Source of the DNA: QHXM01 sp032160165
Lineage (GTDB): Bacteria > Acidobacteriota > Blastocatellia > Pyrinomonadales > Pyrinomonadaceae
Direction of reading: 5' to 3'
NCBI GenBank assembly: GCA_032160165.1
Contig: JAVHWA010000025.1
Coordinates: 16,949-80,948 of the forward strand
Length of the DNA: 64,000 nucleotides
Part shown: positions 8,085 to 16,885 of the stretch, piece by piece
Layout of the letters: the number at the start of each line of letters is the position of its first letter
Numbering within the stretch: the first letter of the stretch is position 1
Notes under the pieces: model-generated
The model's input: only the letters and a program-made list of their open reading frames with translations
What the model was told of the DNA's origin: nothing
The model's database searches: none
Program-made: the position numbers and the translations under genes

Positions 8085-8925
8085 TGACGAATCAGATCTA
8101 ATACGCGCCGGATTTTACTGGCGCGAGAATCACAACATCCTGGGGCTCGTTTGCACACCCATCGAGCAACTTGGCTTTACCAACGCTTTCTCAACAAGAC
8201 TTGGCGGCGTCAGTCCGATGCCGAAGGGTGCGCTGAACCTCGCCGGTTTCAACGAGGACGATGCTGAAAACATCTACGAAAATCGCCGGCGTTTCCTCAG
8301 CCTCTTTGACGGCGACTGGAGACTCGCGTCGTGCTGGCAGCTGCACACGGCTGATGTGCGTGCCGTAAAAGCTACCGACGCCGTTCAGCCGCAGAACGAT
8401 CGCGGAGATACAATACAATGCGACGCGTTGATGACCAACATCCCTCGTACGTTCCTTGGTGTCAAGACCGCGGACTGTGTGCCCATTATTTTGGCGGATA
8501 AAAGAACAGGAGCGTGCGCGGCGGTTCATGCGGGCTGGCGAGGAACGGTGGCCTCGATCGTGAAGCAGACGTTGGGGCGCATGGCTGACGAGTATGGCAC
8601 CGGTTCAAATGATATACGCGCCGCTCTCGGACCCGCGGCACTCGCCTGCTGCTATGAAGTCGGCGAAGAAGTCATGGAAGCATTTCATAAAAACTTTTCA
8701 AACGCGGCCTCACTCTTCAAAGAAACGCGCGAGGGGCACGCCCTGGTCGATCTGCACCGCGCGAACCGTGAACAGTTGATTGCGGCAGGCGTCAAATCAG
8801 ATCGGATCTTTTCAGCTCCATTGTGTACGATGTGCCGAACGGACCTCTTCTTCTCCTACCGGCGGGAGAAAAAAGTCCATGGCCGCGTCGGCCGGCTTAT
8901 GTCGGTGATCGGACGAACCGGCTGA
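8056..8925 (+). CDS. pgeF: PgeF / YfiH-family (laccase-domain) protein
   Basis: A 289-residue member of the PgeF (YfiH, LACC1-like, polyphenol-oxidase-domain) family. The conserved metal-site residues are visible in QLHTADV, VKTADCVPI and AVHAGWRG, with CYEVG and a C-terminal CTMC downstream. Family members act on purine nucleosides. PgeF in E. coli is a peptidoglycan editing factor that limits misincorporation of serine into the peptide stem. The frame is open to 8008, but three ATGs at 8056, 8059 and 8065 are better starts. Even the last overlaps the 5' end of acpS on the other strand. The neighbouring PBP gene fits a link with cell-wall quality control. Confidence 0.88.
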   Translation: MMSMPIESITDESDLIRAGFYWRENHNILGLVCTPIEQLGFTNAFSTRLGGVSPMPKGALNLAGFNEDDAENIYENRRRFLSLFDGDWRLASCWQLHTADVRAVKATDAVQPQNDRGDTIQCDALMTNIPRTFLGVKTADCVPIILADKRTGACAAVHAGWRGTVASIVKQTLGRMADEYGTGSNDIRAALGPAALACCYEVGEEVMEAFHKNFSNAASLFKETREGHALVDLHRANREQLIAAGVKSDRIFSAPLCTMCRTDLFFSYRREKKVHGRVGRLMSVIGRTG

Positions 8926-8952
8926 CAGTCCAAAGTCCAAGGTCCAAAGTCC
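8926..8952. repeat. GTCCAAA/GTCCAAG word repeat, single arm
   Basis: ACAGTCCAAAGTCCAAGGTC and the next few bases follow immediately after the pgeF stop, between convergent genes. They carry the same words as the long inverted arrays elsewhere in the window. Confidence 0.65.
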
Positions 8953-8994
8953 GGTTTCTCGAGCCGCGGTTAATCTTTGAAACGCAAATCTTGA

Positions 8995-9540
8995 TCACCG
9001 AAAGATGTATTTGTTAATCCGCTTCACCGGATCGTTCGTCTCAACCACGGAGATTGGCATCGCTATCTCACGAGTCGCGGGCGGAAAGCACACCTCGTCG
9101 TTACAGCTTTGATACTTCACTCGTGCCCGCAACTGAGCTACGCCCACTGCCGCGTTTGCAGGAACGCTTATGGTGAACCGCAGAACGGCCCGTCCTTCGT
9201 AAACCGACAATGGCTCTTGTGAAAAACTGAAGCTCCGCACCTGCGCGCGAGGAAAGCTCACCGCGCCCACTCTGAGCCCGCCGGCACTGGATATCTTGAG
9301 CGATGTCGGGATGAGAAAGCTGCTCAGCGGCTTGCTGCTGTTGATATGAAATCCCGACGGGATATTGATCACAACAGCTGCCTGAATGGTGCGCCCGCGT
9401 TGTGCCTTGTCGACGGAGAAGAAGCCGTTGACACCGATATTCGGTTGTATGGCCCCCGGTCGAGGTGCGGGGTAAAAGGTTGCCGTAAGTAACAGAATAT
9501 TGAGAACAAGAATGTATGCAAGACGTTTTCGATTATTCAT
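8995..9540 (-). CDS. Exported DsbD N-terminal-domain-like protein
   Basis: A 181-residue protein with an N-terminal hydrophobic segment (residues 8-24, LAYILVLNILLLTATFY). The remainder resembles the immunoglobulin-like N-terminal domain of DsbD: INIPSGFHINSSKP, then VKYQSCNDEVCFPP, in which the two cysteines match the DsbD-alpha redox pair. In DsbD this domain passes electrons to periplasmic partners. Here the membrane and thioredoxin domains are absent, so it would need a separate electron donor. It lies 43 bases downstream of rlmN on the same strand. Confidence 0.75.
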   Translation of the reverse strand: MNNRKRLAYILVLNILLLTATFYPAPRPGAIQPNIGVNGFFSVDKAQRGRTIQAAVVINIPSGFHINSSKPLSSFLIPTSLKISSAGGLRVGAVSFPRAQVRSFSFSQEPLSVYEGRAVLRFTISVPANAAVGVAQLRARVKYQSCNDEVCFPPATREIAMPISVVETNDPVKRINKYIFR

Positions 9541-9583
9541 GTTGTTCGTGATTCCAAAGTTTCCGACAAGACCCTCTCGGATT

Positions 9584-10678
9584 TCATGCCAATTGATGAA
9601 GCTTGACCTCTGGAGGTTTGGCCGCCCCCCTGGCCGCGAGTTGACCGCAAGCTGCGTAGATATCGCGTCCGCGTGGACGCCGGACGAACGCGTGAATCCC
9701 TTTATCCTCCAGGATCCGTTGAAAACTCTCCACTCGCTCAGGTGATGAAGGACGATAGGGCAGCGAATCGGCCGGATTGTGCGGGATCAGATTTACCTTC
9801 GCGCGAAGCCCGTGACGGTTGAGTAGATTCGCCAGTTGCCGCGCGTGATCGTCCGAATCGTTTACCGAGTCGAGTAATACGTACTCGAACGTAAATCGCT
9901 CGCCGTGTCTCAGCGAACGTTCGAACTCCTTACAAGCAGCCAGCAGTTCAGCGAGCGGCCACTTTTTGTTGATGGGCATCAGCACATTTCTAAGCTCGTC
10001 TGTCGGCGCAGCCAGCGAGATCGCCAGATGCGGACGCTCCGCCATGTTCGCCAGCTCGCGTATCCGGGGCACGATACCGGCGGTTGAGACGGTCACGCGA
10101 TTGAAGACTATATGCAGTCCCTTCTCGTCAGCCATGATGCCGAGAGCCTTCATTAGGGGCTCAAAGGCGAGGAAGGGTTCGCCGGCCCCCATCGCCACCA
10201 AATTCGTCCCATGAGGCGCCTTTTCGCCGATCCCGTAGGCGTCGTTAAGCGCGATTATGATTTGCTCGACAATCTCGCCCGAAGTCAGGCCTCGTAAGAG
10301 GCCAAGCTGCGCCGTAAGGCAGAAAGTGCATTGCAGTGGGCACCCCGATTGCGACGAAAAGCAGATCGTGTCACGACGGTCCTCAGGGATGAAGACAGTT
10401 TCAACCGGAAGGCCGTCGCGCGTCTTCATCAGATAACGTCGCGTTCCATCCTCAGACACGTAGCGTGATTCTACGGTCAAGCTCGAAGCGCTGGCGTGCT
10501 CATTGAGCTTGGCGCGAAATTCCTTTGGCAACTCCGTCATCTCATCGAACGATTGCAGCCGACGTTGGTGCAGCCCGTTGAAAATCTGACGGCCGCGATA
10601 GGCCGGCTCTTCCAACCGCTCGACGAAAGTGATCAACTCCGCCTGAGTCAGTCCCAGTAAGTGTTCGACTTGCTTCAT
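9584..10678 (-). CDS. rlmN: Dual-specificity 23S rRNA/tRNA (adenine-C2) methyltransferase RlmN
   Basis: A 364-residue radical-SAM enzyme that methylates A2503 of 23S rRNA and A37 of some tRNAs. The CxxxCxxC iron-sulfur motif is in QSGCPLQCTFC, the N-terminus has the family's YRGRQIFNG, and a C-terminal cysteine in YAACGQL matches the methyl-carrying cysteine. GAGEPF is the SAM-binding region. Length and all motifs are typical. The ATG at 10678 opens onto a 450-base spacer filled with hairpins. Confidence 0.95.
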   Translation of the reverse strand: MKQVEHLLGLTQAELITFVERLEEPAYRGRQIFNGLHQRRLQSFDEMTELPKEFRAKLNEHASASSLTVESRYVSEDGTRRYLMKTRDGLPVETVFIPEDRRDTICFSSQSGCPLQCTFCLTAQLGLLRGLTSGEIVEQIIIALNDAYGIGEKAPHGTNLVAMGAGEPFLAFEPLMKALGIMADEKGLHIVFNRVTVSTAGIVPRIRELANMAERPHLAISLAAPTDELRNVLMPINKKWPLAELLAACKEFERSLRHGERFTFEYVLLDSVNDSDDHARQLANLLNRHGLRAKVNLIPHNPADSLPYRPSSPERVESFQRILEDKGIHAFVRRPRGRDIYAACGQLAARGAAKPPEVKLHQLA

Positions 10679-10782
10679 TGCAGATCATTTTAGCATCGAG
10701 ACCAATCAACTCACAGTCGAAGCGTTGTTGAGCGATTATTTGTACGGCGAACGCGAGCAGCTCTGAATGAAAAGTTTGCGTT

Positions 10783-11014
10783 AGCCAGCGGAGCTGGCGA
10801 CAGCATAAAGCCTGGGGCGCAAGCCCCACGTCTGTTTAGCGTAGAGTTTCCAGCCCACGAAGTGGGCGACAGCCGATGAAAGTTATCGACTTTAACAAGA
10901 GTTCGGGCTGTCGCACGCTACGCGCGCTCGATATTCTCGGCAACCTTATCCTGGGGTTCCGCTCGCTTAGCTCGCTTCACCCCAGGATTTATGCTTCCAC
11001 CCGCTTCGCGGGGT
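10783..11014. repeat. Cluster of REP-like palindromes
   Basis: Five short hairpins in a row: GCCAGC-GGA-GCTGGC (10784-10798), TGGGGC-GCAA-GCCCCA (10813-10828), CCCAC-GAA-GTGGG near 10855, CCTGGGG...CCCCAGG (about 10951-10986) and CCCGC-TTC-GCGGG near 11000. Several are followed by GCGACAG. No reading frame explains the stretch 10679-11069, and nothing else was seen in it. Confidence 0.75.
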
Positions 11015-11069
11015 TTAGGGAACTCTCTTCGCAGGACCCATCAAGAGCTCGCTGAAGTCCGCCAGACAA

Positions 11070-11105
11070 CAAAAAAAGGTGCGCCTGCGAACGAAGGCGC
11101 ACCTT
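11070..11105 (-). terminator. Rho-independent terminator of the 127-residue exported-protein gene
   Basis: A perfect 10-base stem AAGGTGCGCC/GGCGCACCTT (11076-11085 and 11096-11105) with a 10-base loop. On the minus strand it is followed by a run of T (the A7 tract at 11071-11077). It lies 29 bases downstream of the stop of the gene at 11134-11517. Confidence 0.85.
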
Positions 11106-11133
11106 TACATGTAATGTCTTGACGTACAGCCGG

Positions 11134-11517
11134 TCAGCGAGCAAGGGCGGCTTGGGCGTTGCGAACCTCTACAACGACGCTCTTATTGGCGCCGGGGAAA
11201 GCAACGCTAACCAGCGCCTGGGGCTCACTGGTTTGCGTCAGGATTATTTCCATCCCGAAGGTGCTGGTTTTGCGGTCCTCCAAGTGGGCGACAGTCTTTG
11301 CGACCACCGATTTGTCTTTGGCCAAAACGGTCAGCTCACTCTTCGCTTCGTCGAATGACAGTTTGTAAGTGCCTTTTTTGACCAGGGTCTCGCCGACCGT
11401 GAAGTCCATTCCGAAAGTCACCACGGTGCTGCGCACCTTGCCGCCGGCGAAAGCCATGCTTACTGACAGTGCGCACACTACGAACGCGATCATCATGCGA
11501 ATTGCGGATTTCTTCAT
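11134..11517 (-). CDS. Small exported protein of unknown function
   Basis: A 127-residue protein with a standard signal peptide (MKKSAIRMMIAFVVCALSVS, cleavage near AFA-G at residue 24) and a mature beta-rich domain of about 100 residues. That domain contains FTVGETLVKKGTYKLSFDEAKS and ends in a VVVEVRNAQ strand. The upstream AGAGGAGTACTAGTT is a strong ribosome-binding site. It has its own terminator, so it is probably a well-expressed single-gene unit. The family was not recognised with certainty; similar short 'VGETxxxxGTYxL' exported proteins are common in Acidobacteriota. No cysteines remain in the mature part. Confidence 0.7.
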   Translation of the reverse strand: MKKSAIRMMIAFVVCALSVSMAFAGGKVRSTVVTFGMDFTVGETLVKKGTYKLSFDEAKSELTVLAKDKSVVAKTVAHLEDRKTSTFGMEIILTQTSEPQALVSVAFPGANKSVVVEVRNAQAALAR

Positions 11518-11883
11518 AACTAGTACTCCTCTTGTAATCGCCCCATGGAAAAACAGCCTCCCTGACCTACGCGAAGGAAAGAGGATTTCCGGGGAACTGG
11601 TTAGTCATTGCAAAAGCAGACTGCCGGATCGAAAACACCTTGTTCTCTAATGTCCTCGTGTTCTGCTTTGAGAACAGTGCAGCCGCTACACCCGTATCAC
11701 ACTGATTCGTCCTGTTTCAGCAGGGCTTCTGTAACAGCAGCTCCGACCAGGGGAGCACGCCGGTGATGTCAATCACCCGTACGCGAGCATTTGCCGCAAA
11801 GTTCGTACAAAGAATTGAACCAGTTCAGAAATTCGGAGGGTGCTTAGAGCGGATGTTTTGCTATCGAGAGATATCGAACATAC

Positions 11884-11921
11884 AAAAGACCACGCTGATG
11901 AGGATTCATCAGCGCGGCCTT
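11884..11921 (-). terminator. Likely terminator of the M16 peptidase gene
   Basis: A nine-base perfect stem CGCTGATGA/TCATCAGCG (11893-11901 and 11906-11914) with a GGAT loop and an extended lower stem. Read on the minus strand it is followed by TCTTTTG. It sits 37-74 bases beyond the stop at 11958. The remaining spacer (11527-11880) shows no further recognisable element. Confidence 0.7.
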
Positions 11922-11957
11922 TGCACTTCTGTAATTCCAGGGAGTTGGAAACGTTTG

Positions 11958-14900
11958 CTAGCGACGCGTCCCTCCCTCAACGCTTCCACCGCCACCGCTG
12001 CTGCCTTCGCCCGATGGTCGACCTTCGACGTCGAGAAAGGTTGTGGTCGTGCCCACATCGGTCAGCGAACGCAGGCCAGGTTCAATCACTTTGCGATCAC
12101 CAACCACCAGAATCGCCATCTTTGAAGGATCGAGATAACGAGTCGCGACGTTGTTGACATCCTCCAGCTTTACGGCACGAACACGCGCGATATAGCTGTT
12201 GAAGTAATCGTCCGGCAAATTGTATAGAACTATGTCTGTCAGACGGTTCGCGATTTGTTCGGGTGTTTCGAAGCCGCGCGGGAAGCCACGTATGATAGCC
12301 TGCTTGGAAAACTCTAGCTCTTCCGGAGTGACGGCACGTTCCCCTCGAATCCCCCTCAGTTCTTTCATGAACTCGAAGACCGATTCCTTCGTCACAGCAG
12401 TCTGAACACCGGCGGTTGCGAAGAAAGGCCCTGCGCCGCGGCGATAATCGAACGAAGTGCGAGCCCCGTAGGTGTAGCCTTTGTCTTCGCGTAAGTTCAT
12501 GTTGACGCGCGATGTAAACTGCCCGCCCAGCATGGTGTTCATCACAATCAATGGGAAATAGTCGGGTGTTGAGCGCGGCTGTCCAACCTGTCCGATCATG
12601 AGGACGCTTTGCGCCGCACCCGGTTTGTCCACGATGTAGAGCGTTGCCTTGTCCCTGGAAGGCGGCATTTCGATTCTCACCGCCGGGACCTGGGCCCGCT
12701 TCCAGTTCGAAAAGGCACGCTCGAGTTTTGGAATCAAGGTGGCAGGGTTGACGTCTCCTGCCACAATCAAGGCTGAGTTATTGGGTCGATAGTATGTCTC
12801 GTAGAATCGCGTCACGTCCTCGGCCGTTATGGCGCCTACGCTCTGCTCATCACCTTGCGCAGGGTGCCCGTAAGGATGGTTTCGACCGAAGAGCAGCGAT
12901 GCGTACACCACCGAGGCGATCGCGGTCGAGTCGTCGCGACGCTGCATCAGTGCGCTTAGGCGATTCTTGCGTTGAAGCTCGAGCTCATTCGCTGCGAACG
13001 CCGGATTGGTCACGACGTCTGAATAGATCTCGAGCGCTCGATCGAGATGTTTGGAAAGCGTCAGCAGGTTGAGGTTGCTGCTGTCGAAATCAGAGCTCGT
13101 TCCCAATCTCGCCCCGATGGCCCCCAACTGATTAGAGACCTCGAGTGACGACCGAGTCTTTGTCCCTTCGTCAATCAATGCCGCTGTCAAATTTGAGAGG
13201 CCGGCGCGGTCCTGCGGGTCAGCCGCGGCACCCGTACGGACGACCAGGTTCATGTTAACCACAGGCACTTCGTGCTGCTCGACGATCAGGACCTCAAGGC
13301 CATTCGACAGCGTGCGACGCTGCAACTGCGGGAGTCTGAAACGAGGGTCCGCTTTAGGCTTGGGCTGATCATATAAGCCGCCGGTCTGCGACGGAGCTTT
13401 GACGATTTCGCCCGTCCGCTTTCCGGCAGTAATCGGAGGAGTCGCTCCGGCGGGGGTGGTGGCAGCAGCCTCGGACTTCGTCTGCGGCTGCACTCCGGCA
13501 GGCGTAGTTCCGCCGGTTCGAGCCGTGGTTGATGCAGTTGTTTGTGCCGCGGTCTGTTGCGATGGAGTGGCTATCGCGCCTGTTGGGCTGGTCGGAGTTG
13601 GATCGCCGGTGGTCTTTCCCCGCTGTCGGGGAGTTACGGTCAGCACCAGCCGCTTGTCCGTCAAATATCCATTCGCCACACGCGTCACGTCGGCTGGCGT
13701 GACGCTTCTGTAGCGTACAAGGTCCTGCTGAAAAAACCCGGGCTGACTGAGAAAGACCGAGTACTGATTCAACTGATCACTCTTGCCGCCGAATCCGCCG
13801 ACTGTCTGCAGGCCGTAAATAAATGAAGATTCGCGGGCATTGTATGCTCGCTCCATTTCTTCATTGGTGGCGGGCTCTGTTTTGAGCTTTGCTATCTCAG
13901 CGTCGATCGCCTGTTCCAGCACTTCCAGCTTCACACCAGGCTTGGCCGTAGCAACGATCTGGAACTGCCCCGCCAGTTCGCGTGAATTGTGAAACGCCGA
14001 GACGTCCTGTGCGATCTGTTTCTCGTAGACCAGCGACCGGTATAGCCGCGACCCTTTTCCGCCGGCAAGGACGAATGCGAGTTGATCCAGCGGAGCATCG
14101 TTGCTTGTGTACTGGGGCTCCGTGTGCCATGAGAGGTAGAGGCGCGGAAGTGAAACGCGATCGTCCATAGTCAATCGCATTTCTTTTTCCATCACCGGAC
14201 GAGCGGGTTCGGGTTTCATGACCTCCGGGCCTCGCTTGAGCGGCCCAAAGTATTTCTCGACCAATTGACGGGCCTCGGCCTGATTGAGATCGCCAGCGAT
14301 GGTCAGGCTGGCGTTGTTGGGCGTATAGAACCGCCGGAAAAACGCGGACACATCTTCACGCGACGCTGCCGTTAGATCGTCCAGCGATCCGATCGTCAAC
14401 CAATGATAAGGGTGGTTCGAGGGATACATGGCCTCGGCGATTTTGGCAGAGACCAACCCGTATGGTCTGTTGTCGTAATTCTGTCGCTTCTCGTTCTTGA
14501 CGACGTCGCGCTGGTTGTTGAGTTTAGCCTCGGTCAACGCGTCGAGCAGATAGCCCATGCGGTCCGATTCGAGCCAAAGCGCAAGCTCCAGGAAATTCGA
14601 AGGTACGACCTCCCAGTAATTAGTACGGTCGGTGTTGGTCGAGCCATTCAGCGATCCGCCGGCCTCCTGCAATGGCACAAAGTAATCGTCATCGTGATGC
14701 AGCGACCCCTGGAACATCATATGTTCGAAGAGATGTGCGAATCCGGTCCTGCCGGGGACTTCGTTCTTCGATCCCACGTGATACCAGACGTTGACGGCAA
14801 CGATGGGCGTGGAATGGTCTTCGTGCAGGATGACGCGAAGGCCGTTGGCTAGCTTGAACTCAGTGAATTTGATTGGCGGCAGGACGCCCGACGCGCTCGT

Positions 14901-14999
14901 CGACTTCGGCGCAACCTTCCTTCTTCTCTGCGCAAACGCCGCAGCCGGCGTCAAAAGTGAGACGGCAAGCAGGATAATGAACAGACGTTTCATTCTCAT
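11958..14999 (-). CDS. M16 (pitrilysin) family zinc peptidase, fused double-domain form
   Basis: A 1013-residue exported protein. The start is ATG at 14999, with AGGAG eight bases upstream and a signal peptide ending AAAFAQ; the longer frame to 15050 is not needed. The first half is an active M16 domain: inverted zinc motif HLFEH (H89, E92, H93) and the downstream glutamate in VKNEKRQ. A Thr/Ala/Pro-rich linker of about 65 residues follows. The second half is a homologous M16 domain in which the HxxEH site is replaced (NLTAAL), as in the non-catalytic partner subunits of this family. Two-gene active/inactive pairs are common; here they are fused. The C-terminus is a Gly/Ser-rich tail. It probably degrades peptides in the periplasm. 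Confidence 0.9.
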   Translation of the reverse strand: MRMKRLFIILLAVSLLTPAAAFAQRRRKVAPKSTSASGVLPPIKFTEFKLANGLRVILHEDHSTPIVAVNVWYHVGSKNEVPGRTGFAHLFEHMMFQGSLHHDDDYFVPLQEAGGSLNGSTNTDRTNYWEVVPSNFLELALWLESDRMGYLLDALTEAKLNNQRDVVKNEKRQNYDNRPYGLVSAKIAEAMYPSNHPYHWLTIGSLDDLTAASREDVSAFFRRFYTPNNASLTIAGDLNQAEARQLVEKYFGPLKRGPEVMKPEPARPVMEKEMRLTMDDRVSLPRLYLSWHTEPQYTSNDAPLDQLAFVLAGGKGSRLYRSLVYEKQIAQDVSAFHNSRELAGQFQIVATAKPGVKLEVLEQAIDAEIAKLKTEPATNEEMERAYNARESSFIYGLQTVGGFGGKSDQLNQYSVFLSQPGFFQQDLVRYRSVTPADVTRVANGYLTDKRLVLTVTPRQRGKTTGDPTPTSPTGAIATPSQQTAAQTTASTTARTGGTTPAGVQPQTKSEAAATTPAGATPPITAGKRTGEIVKAPSQTGGLYDQPKPKADPRFRLPQLQRRTLSNGLEVLIVEQHEVPVVNMNLVVRTGAAADPQDRAGLSNLTAALIDEGTKTRSSLEVSNQLGAIGARLGTSSDFDSSNLNLLTLSKHLDRALEIYSDVVTNPAFAANELELQRKNRLSALMQRRDDSTAIASVVYASLLFGRNHPYGHPAQGDEQSVGAITAEDVTRFYETYYRPNNSALIVAGDVNPATLIPKLERAFSNWKRAQVPAVRIEMPPSRDKATLYIVDKPGAAQSVLMIGQVGQPRSTPDYFPLIVMNTMLGGQFTSRVNMNLREDKGYTYGARTSFDYRRGAGPFFATAGVQTAVTKESVFEFMKELRGIRGERAVTPEELEFSKQAIIRGFPRGFETPEQIANRLTDIVLYNLPDDYFNSYIARVRAVKLEDVNNVATRYLDPSKMAILVVGDRKVIEPGLRSLTDVGTTTTFLDVEGRPSGEGSSGGGGSVEGGTRR

Positions 15000-15241
15000 C
15001 TCTGAATCTCCTTCGAGTGATGCGAGAGAAAAAGAGGCGTACGCGCACACGAGGTTTCGCGGCCGTCGTCTCTTCTCAGTTTATGGGTAATAGCCAGGGG
15101 ATGAATCCGGGCGCCATTCTAGCGCGGAGATCTGCAATGCGCAATATTGCGAAGCCTCGGTCGGCTTTAGAGGATCGACCCGCCTTCAGGCGTTTTCCGT
15201 CGCCCGATCCGTCCTGCTAGAATCAGTCAAACAATAAACCA

Positions 15242-16837
15242 ATGGCGTTGGAAACAGACTTCATAGTTATTGGCAGCGGGATCGCCGGGCTACGCGCGGC
15301 CATCGAGCTGGCGCGTACCGGCGCCGGTGTCACCGTTCTCACTAAAGACCGCACGGACGAATCCAACACCGAGTATGCGCAGGGCGGAATCGCAGTCGCA
15401 CTCTCGGAAGACGACGAGGTCGCTCTCCACGAAGAGGACACATTGAACGCTGGAGCGGGACTCTGCGACCCGACGGCTGTTCGCGTGATGGTGGAAGACG
15501 GACCTGGTTACATTCAGCAGTTAATTGAGTGGGGAACAGAGTTCGATCGCGAGGGAGGTCGCCTGGTCTTCACACAGGAAGCTGCGCACTCTCGACGTCG
15601 GATACTGCACGCGCACGGCGACTCGACCGGCCGCGAAATCGTCCGGGCCTTAATCAGTCGAGCTCGAGCAGAGCGTGACATCGTTTTCATGGCGCACGCC
15701 GCGACCGATTCATTGCTGCTGGTTGAAGATCGGGTGCGCGGCGTTCGATATATCGATCCCGTCGTCAAGGCCCCTCGTGAACTGTGGGCGCGCGCGGTAA
15801 TCCTGGCGTCGGGCGGCGCCGGACAGGTTTTCCTGCACACCACGAATCCTGATGTAGCGACCGGCGATGGAATGGCGATGGCCTACGCCGCCGGCGCCGA
15901 GCTCGCCGATATGGAATTTATTCAGTTCCACCCGACGGCACTGAATCTTGAGGGAGCCCCTCGCTTCTTACTCTCTGAAGCCATGCGCGGAGAGGGCGGC
16001 GTCCTGCGCAATGTTGATGGCGAACGTTTCATGAGCCGCTACGACGAGCGTGAAGAAATGGCGCCACGAGATATCGTCAGTCGAGCGATAGTCGCAGAGA
16101 TGCAACGGACCGCAAGTCGAACCGTCTATCTTGATTTGACCGGGCTGGATCCGAGATTCGTACGCGATCGTTTTCCCAAGATCTACGAGACGTGCCTTCG
16201 TTACGAACTCGACATTGCCGTCGACCTCTTGCCCGTTTCGCCCGCTTCGCACTACTGCATGGGGGGCGTGCGGACCGATCTCTTCGGGCGAACCAGCATG
16301 CGTGGCCTCTATGCCGCAGGAGAGGTCGCCTCGACAGGAGTTCACGGCGCCAATCGCCTGGCATCGAATTCGCTACTCGAAGGTCTCGTCTTCGGCGCGC
16401 GCGCGGGCCACGCCGCCGGAGAGGACCATGCGAACTACGACGCTGACCGCCCCCGTCAGTCGGTGAGCTCTGAGCCCGACGCGCATTTCGCCGTGCCTCG
16501 TCACGGGGAAGTGGCAGTGGCTGTGCGAAAGAGAGTAAAGCGCCTGATGTGGGATCGAGTGGGAATTCTACGGAGCAGGGAATTGATCATGCGGGCGCTG
16601 TGGGAGTTTGAGCAAATAGCACGTGCCCCACTTGCGCGGCCTTCGAGAAACTTTCTTGAAGTAGCTACCCTGATAGCTCGAAGCGCGCTTTGGCGTGAAG
16701 AGTCGCGCGGCGCCCACTTCCGGGCCGATTATCCAATCCGCGACGACGAGCGTTGGCTAGCGCATTCGATCGTTCGCATGGGTTCGGAGATTTTTCCCAG
16801 TGCGGCGATAGCCGATAACTCTGCTGGCGAAAGATAA
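15242..16837 (+). CDS. nadB: L-aspartate oxidase
   Basis: A 531-residue flavoprotein that oxidises L-aspartate to iminoaspartate, the first step of de novo NAD synthesis. The FAD-binding GSGIAGLRAA is near residue 12. EYAQGGIAVA, HSRRRILHAHGDSTGREIV, the substrate-loop HPTAL, and the C-terminal SHYCMGGVRTD and HGANRLASNSLLEGLVFG are all diagnostic of NadB rather than of fumarate reductase. Partner nadA and nadC are not in the window. Divergent from the M16 gene with about 240 bases between starts. Confidence 0.96.
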   Translation: MALETDFIVIGSGIAGLRAAIELARTGAGVTVLTKDRTDESNTEYAQGGIAVALSEDDEVALHEEDTLNAGAGLCDPTAVRVMVEDGPGYIQQLIEWGTEFDREGGRLVFTQEAAHSRRRILHAHGDSTGREIVRALISRARAERDIVFMAHAATDSLLLVEDRVRGVRYIDPVVKAPRELWARAVILASGGAGQVFLHTTNPDVATGDGMAMAYAAGAELADMEFIQFHPTALNLEGAPRFLLSEAMRGEGGVLRNVDGERFMSRYDEREEMAPRDIVSRAIVAEMQRTASRTVYLDLTGLDPRFVRDRFPKIYETCLRYELDIAVDLLPVSPASHYCMGGVRTDLFGRTSMRGLYAAGEVASTGVHGANRLASNSLLEGLVFGARAGHAAGEDHANYDADRPRQSVSSEPDAHFAVPRHGEVAVAVRKRVKRLMWDRVGILRSRELIMRALWEFEQIARAPLARPSRNFLEVATLIARSALWREESRGAHFRADYPIRDDERWLAHSIVRMGSEIFPSAAIADNSAGER

Positions 16838-16849
16838 GCTGCAGCCAAA

Positions 16850-16876
16850 GCGGCGATCCCGATTGCTCGGGACCGC
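16850..16876. terminator. Hairpin between convergent nadB and GWxTD genes
   Basis: TCCCGA-TTGC-TCGGGA (16857-16872) is extended by GCGG/CCGC with a three-base bulge. It lies in the 48-base spacer between two converging stops. There is no T-run on either side, so intrinsic termination is uncertain. Confidence 0.35.
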
Positions 16877-16885
16877 GCTGCGGGA

